Shown here: piece by piece, positions 57,881 to 64,000 of the stretch
How the letters are laid out: each line of letters opens with the position of its first letter
How positions within the stretch are numbered: position 1 is the first letter of the stretch
Position numbers and translations under genes: made by a program
Source: AP-15 sp963772965
Lineage (GTDB): Bacteria; Pseudomonadota; Alphaproteobacteria; ATCC43930; CGMCC-115725
Direction of reading: 5' to 3'
Length of the DNA: 64,000 bases
NCBI GenBank assembly: GCA_963772965.1
Contig: CAVYZU010000002.1
Location: 744,001-808,000, forward strand
The notes under the pieces: model-generated
The model's database searches: none
Seen by the model: only the letters and a program-made list of their open reading frames with translations
What the model was told of the DNA's origin: nothing

Positions 57881-58590
57881 CGTTCCGGAATCCTCGGCAA
57901 ATCTGGTGTCGGTTTCGCGGTCACACGCCCCACCGTTGCGCGTCACGTTCACCACCAAAGGCGTGGTCGAGGAATGTATAAATCGCTTCCACCACGGCGG
58001 TTCGGTTGGTCTGCTCGTCGGGTATCAATAAGCCCGGGGCGGACGAGCGCTTCGATTTCGCTCTGGCGCGATTTCGAGGGTATAGCACCGAAGTCCCTTG
58101 CGCCGGCGGTTCCGGCTCCGACGCATTCGTTCAGCCGCGCGGGCGCGAGCTACATCGATATTCGTTGCCACCGCGTTACCATTCTTCTCGGTCATCAACC
58201 GGTCCTTCGCCCGCTCTTCTACAGCGAGTTCTTGCGGAGAAGCAGTGTTTGTGCCTATCGCGCACGTACTTGATGCCTTTGCTAGTGCGGGGACTAGTGC
58301 TGGGTCGAGCCAGTGCTGGAGATATGGAAACGGGGTCCCGGTATCAATCCTGCGGTCGGCTCGCCTGCCCGGATCGGCACAGAAAGGTGGAATCTGCCTT
58401 TATCGGTAGCCCGGCTAGGCTTGAATGCGACGCTACGGGGCGCTGCAATAGTCGGTCGAGCGGCGGCGTAGGACCATGCCAAATTCACTACCCGTCTCGT
58501 AAGCAATTGCCGACGTGCTGAAGCTTGCGCTAGCTAGCTGTCTTGTCCAGATTATCATCGAGGCGATCGGTGTTGCCTTGCCTCGCCGAA
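57881..58590. other. 710-bp region without a supportable gene
   Basis: Frames open on both strands give low-quality, cysteine/arginine-rich translations and no family motif. Nothing RNA-like was recognised. Probably degraded prophage sequence. Confidence 0.45.
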
Positions 58591-59589
58591 TTAGGCGCGG
58601 TTGAAGCTGGCTAGGGCTGGGGCGGCATCGCCGACACCGAAAAGCGAAGTGATCTCGCTGATCGGCACTCCGCGGCTACGCATCGCCTTTTCGAGAAGCG
58701 TGCGAAATTCCTCGTCGTGAATCGATTGCATCGACACGTCTTTGTGAACCACACGCACCACTGGATTTTGAAACGAGAGGGCATTAGCGATCATCTTCCC
58801 AACCAGATTTTTTAAATCGGGAATTAGGTTCTCTTCCGTCGGCGATACACCATAGCGGGCAAAGCGCGAAGGTGGAGACCGCTTCCATCGAGGGAGATAT
58901 TCCGCCACCAACCGCTTTTCGAAATCGGATTTGATGTCGGAAAAAGCCCTTCTTGCGACCCAACAATACTCATCAACGTTTCGCCTAAAGCGTTCTATTT
59001 CCCTCGAAAATTCGACTTTATCGCGGTGAAAAATCACCCGCCCATACCGGGGGATGATGTAGGTATACTGATCCTCGATCCGCTTGCGTTCTCGGGCGAC
59101 CCACTGCTCGTCGGCTTTGACGACCACTTTGCCGTCCTTTGTTTCGACGAAGATCTCAAACGGCCCTAACACCTCTGCTGGTGCTCGCAATCTTCCTGAG
59201 ATCCGATCCCGAAGCTGATCGTCCGTGATGTCGAGCAGATCCTCCGGTATCGGGACTTGGCGGCTGCTGAACCGATAATTTTCGACTTGGATCTCAACGT
59301 ACTAAATCTTCGAAGTGAAGACGCGCAAAGCGCGGGCCACGTCAAATTGCTGCGGGGGATTGTTCTCCAGGTCTAGTTTCAGCGCCTCTGCGGTGGCTGG
59401 CGTCAATGCAGATTGGCCGATTTCATGGCGCTCTGCTGCTTCAGCTACACCAGCTCCGGCGGCCTCTGCAACCCGCTCCACCGCGGTCCCGCTGAGCACT
59501 ATGGCATTCGGTTTTTCGGTCGAGGTTGAGCCCGCTTCGATGAGCTGAGGGACCGGCGAGAAGACCATCGTCACGTCATCGGAAATCAC
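58591..59589 (-). pseudogene. Helicase-associated protein of unknown function, interrupted by an in-frame amber codon
   Basis: Start GTG 59589 overlaps the helicase stop (GTGA). The reading passes VFSPVPQLIEAGSTSTEKPN and FDVARALRVFTSKI, meets TAG at 59302-59304, then resumes in the same frame as YVEIQVENYRFSSRQVPIPE and DQLRDRISGRLRAPAEVLGP to a stop at 58591. The total would be 332 residues. The second half is rich in charged helices (RFRRNVDEYCWVARRAF) and ends GDAAPALASFNRA. It resembles proteins that accompany large helicases in defence islands, but I cannot name a domain. The amber codon is either a real nonsense mutation or a sequence error. Confidence 0.65.
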
Positions 59590-61772
59590 CACGCCACATA
59601 GGCGACGCGCAGTAAGCCGCATTGCTCCAGGTTCGGCTGCGCCACCCGCCATGCCCGCGCCAAATCCTCCAGCAATCGGTATTCGAGCAGGTCGATCATC
59701 GCCCGGCGGGCACTTTCGTAACCGGGACCTCCGCCCACCGGCTCTTTCATGAAATCTTCGGGCGCCGGATCGAGCGCCCGAAATACCGCGTCGCCAATGC
59801 GGTCATGCGATAACTCGGGCATCTGACCAAGCGCCCGCAGCAAGGCGCCTCGCAGCAGCACCACCTGCGTGAAGTCATTCAAGTGCCCGGCCTGCAACGA
59901 TGCGTCTTGGCGATTGTCGGTGAAGCTGAGCAGCTTGCGGGCGTCAGGCGGTACGTCTTCGTCGCCACGCAATCCAAGTATGGAGCCGGTAGCTACGATC
60001 GTCGTCGCCGTCGATCGGCCGGTCTGGCTCAAGGTGACGAGCTTGCGGAAGTCGCTGGTCTCGCGCAGGTCATAGGATGCCCGGCACCGGGGACATAGGA
60101 GCAAAGGCCGCGGCTGCCACCAACCCTCGATCGCGCCAGCCGCATCCTTGCCGCTGATCGTTCCATCCCCGAGCACGAACAGTTGCCGCGGCCGATGCTC
60201 CTGATAGCGCTGCTTGATGTTCCCGCTGCGCGGGTCGAGCCAGTTATCGGGAAGGTCCTCGTCCTCGGACCACACGCCATCCTGTTCGAGCGCGAAATAT
60301 CGCGGCTCTCCCTGCTCATCGTCACCAAACGCGTTGAGCAGCGGCGAGCGCGGAACGAGCTGAGCGGCTTCGCCGTCTTGCAGCAGATTGGCGAGGTAGT
60401 ATTCCTGGCCGCACTCGCGACAGAAGGCGAGCGGAAACAGGACGCGCTTTGTGTCGTCGTTCTCTCCCTCAGCATAGACTTGGGCTTGCATCGACAGCAG
60501 ACGCCGGTCCGGCGGCTCGACTGTCGCATGCACACTGCCGCCGGAAGCAAGGAACTGGTGTAGCCGGAACGCGAAGACTGGTTCGCCCGATGGCAACCTG
60601 GCTTGGTTGCCCGCTTCGAGAACGGCCTTCAACGCCGCCTCGCATTGCCCGGAGGCCAACAGAGTTGCGTCCGCAAGCGCCGCTACGCCATCGGCAAAGG
60701 ATATCGGCGGGAAACGCCTGACCAGGCGGCCGTCCTCCGAGGTCAGCCCGAAAGTCTCCTCCGCCCAGGCGGCGAGCGGGTGTGCCACGACCGCGGCGCG
60801 ATCTGCCGAAGGCGGCGGCATCTCGACGGCCGTGCGAAGCATCTCGCCGGTGGCCGGTACGGGAACCTGCGCCACGCGCTCCAAGGTCTCGTCGACGACG
60901 CTGTCGGGGGTGACGGGCACCCCGAACAGTCGGCTTCCGACCTCGGCGATTTGCGCGCGCCGGGTGGCGCGGTCGCCGCCGGTCGCGATCGTCGCCGAGG
61001 TGCCGGCGCATTGCAGGTCGGGACGACCGGCGCGCTGGCGCACGCGGCGCAGCAGCATTGCCACGTCAGCACCTTGGCGTCCGCGGTAGACGTGCAGCTC
61101 ATCGACGGTAAGAAACCGCAACTCGCGGGTCGTCTCGTCGACCAGCGCCCTCTCTGCGGGCCGGATCAGCATGTATTCGAGCATCACGTAGTTCGTGAGC
61201 AGGATGTGCGGTGGATTCTGGAAAAGCTGTGGCCGCACTTCCTCGCGGGTTTGGCCGCTGTATTGCGCGAAGCGCACCGGGCAATCCGGCCAGTGTTCTT
61301 TCCGAAAGGTTTCGAGTGCCTCGATCTGGCTGTTGATCAGCGCGTTCATCGGATAGACGATCAGCGCCCGCACGCTGTGGCGAGCCGGATCGTCGCGCAG
61401 GATCGCATCGAAGATCGGCACGAGATAGGTCAGGCTCTTCCCGGACCCGGTGCCGGTCGAGACGATGTAGTTGTCGCCGCGACCGGCCGCCGTCAGCGCT
61501 TCCGCCTGGTGGCGGTGAAGCCGCAACTTTGGCCCGAAGAACCGAGCAGTGTCCGAGGTGATTGCGCCGCTCGCCGCGAGTTCGCCGAGGGTCGGCCCTT
61601 GCTCGTAAGCCGGATTAAGCTGCAATACGGCTTCGGGCCACAGCTCGCCTACGGCGAGCCGCTCGCGTACGAATGCGTTGATCCGGGGGTCGAGGACGTG
61701 CACAAAGCTTTCGACGTAGTCCCGATATTCCTGGACCACGTGATCACGCAGGCGAAAAACATCGAAAGGCAT
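59586..61772 (-). pseudogene. DEAD/DEAH helicase, truncated before motifs V-VI
   Basis: 728 codons from ATG 61772. RecA1 carries LHRHQAEALTAAGRGDNYIV, Walker A STGTGSGKSLTYLVP, DELH in LTVDELHVYRGRQGADVAML and SAT in AGTSATIATGG. RecA2 begins with LLSFTDNRQDASLQAGHLNDF. Cysteine pairs CRECGQEYY and CPRCRASYD lie between. The protein ends abruptly at NLEQCGLLRVAYVAW; relatives continue for hundreds of residues with motifs V, VI and DUF1998-type regions. Without the arginine finger region it should be inactive. Large helicases of this group are common in anti-phage islands. Confidence 0.75.
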
Positions 61773-61910
61773 GTTCGGTCACCGTCCCGGCCGCGCTTCG
61801 TGACTCCGGCTCTTGCCCCCTGCGCGGTATGCCCTAGAGTTGGAGGGAGCGTCACATAACATGCTACAACTTTTGATCGAGCCGGGCGACGATGCTTTCG
61901 GCCGCAATCG
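61773..61910. promoter_or_regulatory. Divergent promoter region
   Basis: 138 bp between the minus-strand helicase and plus-strand gene must hold both promoters. A GGAGGGAG at about 61840 is too far from ATG 61911 to be its RBS. No palindrome stood out. Confidence 0.35.
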
Positions 61911-62906
61911 ATGAGGATGCAGCCAATCACGTCCTATCCAAAGCTTGAGGTGCGCCTGACCGGGCCGGCTGTCGGGCCGGGCAGGCTTGCGGCGCGAGAT
62001 CTTGCTGAACTCGCGCGCCGGCTCGATCAGGCTCTCAAGCGCATCGGACAAGTCCTATACGGCGGTGAATCGCGAAGTCGCGGCCGAAGCGTCCGCGAGA
62101 TCGAGGAGCTGTGCCGCCTCTATCTCGTGTCGTGGCGGGAAGGTAGTGCGGTGGCCGGTTTCGACCTTTCCGAGCCGCCCGCGCAACTCGCGCTTTTCGG
62201 TCACATCGGCGAGAACAGCCTCGAATGTTTGCTCGCTGGGCTCGCGCGCATCGATGTACCGCAACCCGGCGAGGCACAACTCCCTGAAGGTTTCGACGCG
62301 GGGGTGCTCGAAGCTTGTGATTCTCTGGGTCACCTTCTCGACCACGGCATCGACGCCATCGGTTTGACGACACGGGCCCGAGAAGCGCAGGGCCCCATTA
62401 CCTACACCGCCTCGACACGCGAGCGCATTCGCGACTTGATTCAGCGACCACAGCAAAGCGGAGAGGTGGTCAGAAGCGGTCGGCTGGAGGTCCTGAACGG
62501 CCATCAGGGGCTCGGCGGTGCGCTTTGGCAGCCGAATGGGACTCGGCTCATCTGCCGGTTTAAGCCGGAACATCTCGACATCCTGCCTGACGCTTGGCTC
62601 AAGACCGTAACCGTCCGCGGCAAGATCGCTATCGAAGAAAGCGGGCGAACCGGAGCAATCGATGTCATGGCGTTGAGCGTCGGCGAAGATCACGGCGACA
62701 CGATGGAGGTGGCGCCGAGCGCGCCGGAGTTCTGGAGATCGGCGCCGCTTGACGAATTGATCGCGGGCCAAGCGGTCGCTCCAGTCTCAGACCTCGCCGA
62801 ACTCGACGCAATCTGGTCAGAAGGCGATGTATTCGACGATGCACTTACCGAGCTGATAGAGGACCGTGCACAACGCCGCCGCGTCCGCAAGACGCGCGCC
62901 CGCTGA
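61911..62906 (+). CDS. Hypothetical protein paired with a PIN-domain gene
   Basis: 331 residues from ATG 61911 (ATG 61917 is an equally possible start). No catalytic motif recognised. Features are an N-terminal LEVRLTGPAVGPGRLAARDL, a helical segment AELARRLDQALKRIGQVLYG, a middle ALFGHIGENSLECLLAGL, and a beta-rich C-terminal half (RLICRFKPEHLDILPDAWLK and VTVRGKIAIEESGRTGAIDV) ending in a basic tail. It is followed after 2 bp by a PIN-domain gene, suggesting translational coupling. At 331 residues it is far larger than ordinary VapB antitoxins, so it may be a novel partner, an adaptor or a defence sensor. Confidence 0.75.
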   Translation: MRMQPITSYPKLEVRLTGPAVGPGRLAARDLAELARRLDQALKRIGQVLYGGESRSRGRSVREIEELCRLYLVSWREGSAVAGFDLSEPPAQLALFGHIGENSLECLLAGLARIDVPQPGEAQLPEGFDAGVLEACDSLGHLLDHGIDAIGLTTRAREAQGPITYTASTRERIRDLIQRPQQSGEVVRSGRLEVLNGHQGLGGALWQPNGTRLICRFKPEHLDILPDAWLKTVTVRGKIAIEESGRTGAIDVMALSVGEDHGDTMEVAPSAPEFWRSAPLDELIAGQAVAPVSDLAELDAIWSEGDVFDDALTELIEDRAQRRRVRKTRAR

Positions 62907-62908
62907 CC

Positions 62909-63319
62909 ATGGCGACGGTACTGCTCGACACTTCGGTGGCGAGCCTATTGCTGCCGCACCGCTCTCCTCGGCCCCAACGCGCTCTCTATGAACCGTACCT
63001 GGCCGGCAACACGCTTGCTTTGAGCTTCCAGTCAGTCGCCGAGCTGTGGAAACTCGCCGAAAAGCGCCGCTGGGGCGAGCAACGGCGTGCGGAACTCGAT
63101 GGTTTCCTGCGCCGCTTTGTCGTCATTCCGTATGATTATGAGTTGGCGCGCGTATGGGCTTGTGTCTGTACTGAGGCCGAGATCGCTGGCCGCCCCTTCG
63201 AGACGGGAGATGCTTGGATTGCCGCCACCGCAGTGCATCGCGGATTAACTCTTCTTGCGCATGATCGCGACTTCACCGCGCGGTCGATAGCGGGTCTGAT
63301 CGTAATCTCATTTGCGTAA
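62909..63319 (+). CDS. PIN-domain ribonuclease (VapC-like toxin)
   Basis: 136 residues from ATG 62909. The four acidic residues of the PIN active site are visible: Asp in VLLDTSVASLLL, Glu in QSVAELWKLAE, Asp in ETGDAWIAATAV and Asp in LLAHDRDFTA. The family cleaves RNA (often tRNA or rRNA) with magnesium and is usually held in check by a co-transcribed antitoxin. Here the upstream partner is the 331-residue gene. Its 3' end overlaps the convergent TOPRIM gene by 12 bp. Confidence 0.9.
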   Translation: MATVLLDTSVASLLLPHRSPRPQRALYEPYLAGNTLALSFQSVAELWKLAEKRRWGEQRRAELDGFLRRFVVIPYDYELARVWACVCTEAEIAGRPFETGDAWIAATAVHRGLTLLAHDRDFTARSIAGLIVISFA

Positions 63320-64000
63320 TGGCAGCATCTCCGGCCGGGCGGCATCACCGCCATTCACGCGAGCCAATATCGCGCGCAGCCCTTCAAGGATCGGAGCGAA
63401 GGCGATGAAGGTGGCGCGGTCGCAGCGTTCGGGGGCGGCGAGCCAGTGGGCGAAGGCGAGCTTTGTGTCGGCGGCGGGTGGGCGGAAATAGAGCGCGGCG
63501 TCGTCGCCGGCGCGTTGCAGCTGATGGGCGGCGGCCAGGGCTTTTTTTGCTGTGGCGGCGTCTTCGAGAAAGGCGGGCTGCACGGTGGCTTCTTCGACCG
63601 CGTAGGCGCCGTCTGCAATCGCGTGCCGCCGCAATGCGGCGGGGAAGGCGTTTTCGATTGTGAACGGCCAATAGGTCGTGTCGATGGTAAAGCGCTTCAT
63701 CGCCTGTTCGAATTCGGCGGTCGGCGCCAACAAGCACCAGTGGATGCCGTTCGATTGCTGCCGCCACTGGCCGCCGCGGCGGGTGCGGCCGTCCTCGACG
63801 AGAGCGCGGCCCTCGCGATCGTTATCGGCGAGCGCAAAGACGAGGCGGTCACCGAGCACTTGGCGCAATGCCGTACCCCGGCCGGCAAGGCTTTCCATCT
63901 GTCGGGTGCCGCCGGCGGCGAGGATCGTTACCGGCAACGGCTCGGTGGGGTGAAAGACCTTCCACGCCGTGGTCAGGATCGCGACATCGCTCTCGCCCTC
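63308..64000 (-). CDS. TOPRIM-domain nuclease C-terminus (OLD/AAA-associated), partial
   Basis: The gene enters from the right edge and stops at 63308, with 230 codons visible. The TOPRIM signature is complete: EGESDVAIL at the edge, then LPVTILAAGGTRQM and the DxD motif in LVFALADNDREGRALVEDG. The remaining 150 residues (IHWCLLAPTAEFEQAMKRFT, WPFTIENAFP) look like the C-terminus of OLD-family nucleases. The ATPase part would lie outside the window. Such nucleases feature in anti-phage systems such as Gabija and retron-associated effectors, but the partner genes cannot be seen. Confidence 0.75.
   Translation of the reverse strand, partial: EGESDVAILTTAWKVFHPTEPLPVTILAAGGTRQMESLAGRGTALRQVLGDRLVFALADNDREGRALVEDGRTRRGGQWRQQSNGIHWCLLAPTAEFEQAMKRFTIDTTYWPFTIENAFPAALRRHAIADGAYAVEEATVQPAFLEDAATAKKALAAAHQLQRAGDDAALYFRPPAADTKLAFAHWLAAPERCDRATFIAFAPILEGLRAILARVNGGDAARPEMLPLRK

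Noticed and set aside
59302..59304. Amber codon as a pyrrolysine or programmed read-through site
   Set aside because: No pylT/pylS context, alphaproteobacteria do not use it, and the window has many other interruptions with a simpler explanation.
60603..61859. 418-codon frame antisense to the helicase
   Set aside because: Shadow of the helicase; no motif and no RBS.

Overview
The window is GC-rich, densely coded DNA typical of an alphaproteobacterium, probably a soil or rhizosphere member of the Hyphomicrobiales (Bradyrhizobium-like) or Rhodospirillales. Reasons are the LLM-class monooxygenase plus amino-acid ABC cluster, SAM-cyclase-AAA-TPR proteins, multi-HAMP hybrid kinases and Tat-exported NMT1/THI5-type binding proteins. 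This is an inference from gene content, because no rRNA or complete tRNA is present.

Layout. 0-7.6 kb: a catabolic and uptake cluster with a PLP dehydratase (cut by the window edge), three flavin monooxygenases of the NtaA/SnaA/DszA type (one frameshifted) and a complete polar amino-acid ABC transporter. 7.9-16 kb: two large soluble hybrid sensor kinases. The first carries eleven 92-residue HAMP-type repeats and loses its last receiver to a frameshift; the second has three single-base insertions. 16-22 kb: the start of an integrated element. It has transposase and integrase remnants, a 3'-half tRNA-Leu attachment-like sequence, an intact tyrosine integrase, a primase remnant, a RepA-like ATPase and a cluster of GCCAAC repeats that may be its replication origin. 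23-25.8 kb: three tandem paralogous proteins of unrecognised family. 25.9-27.2 kb: a bounded IS256-type element with an 8-bp target duplication. 27.5-34.4 kb: broken genes for a DUF6790-like membrane protein, a patatin-like lipase and a SAM/cyclase/AAA/TPR regulator.

34.5-51.3 kb: two apparently identical IS91-type elements (2.6 kb, integrase plus HUH transposase) in inverted orientation. They enclose an 11.6-kb segment with a tightly packed minus-strand operon: four full-length-class paralogous Tat-exported substrate-binding proteins (one frameshifted) plus a sixth-copy-like 3' remnant, then a SCO1-type copper chaperone, a membrane hybrid histidine kinase, a stand-alone receiver and a receiver-cyclase. 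An IS5-type element with TTAA target duplication sits upstream of that operon. 51.3-52.7 kb: an IS110/IS1111-type element. 52.8-57 kb: redox and repair genes (a broken NmrA-like reductase, cupin, quinone-oxidoreductase-like enzyme, msrB, msrA, ferritin-like) and a deletion scar of an isoquinoline-oxidoreductase-type operon. 57-64 kb: a phage terminase small subunit and a degraded defence-like island with a truncated DEAD/DEAH helicase, an amber-interrupted companion, an unknown protein coupled to a PIN-domain protein, and the end of a TOPRIM nuclease.

About fifteen genes are interrupted by single-base indels or stops while neighbours are intact. The window is therefore either a decaying, mobile-element-rich region or an assembly with residual indel errors. 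That question affects the reading of most pseudogene calls below.
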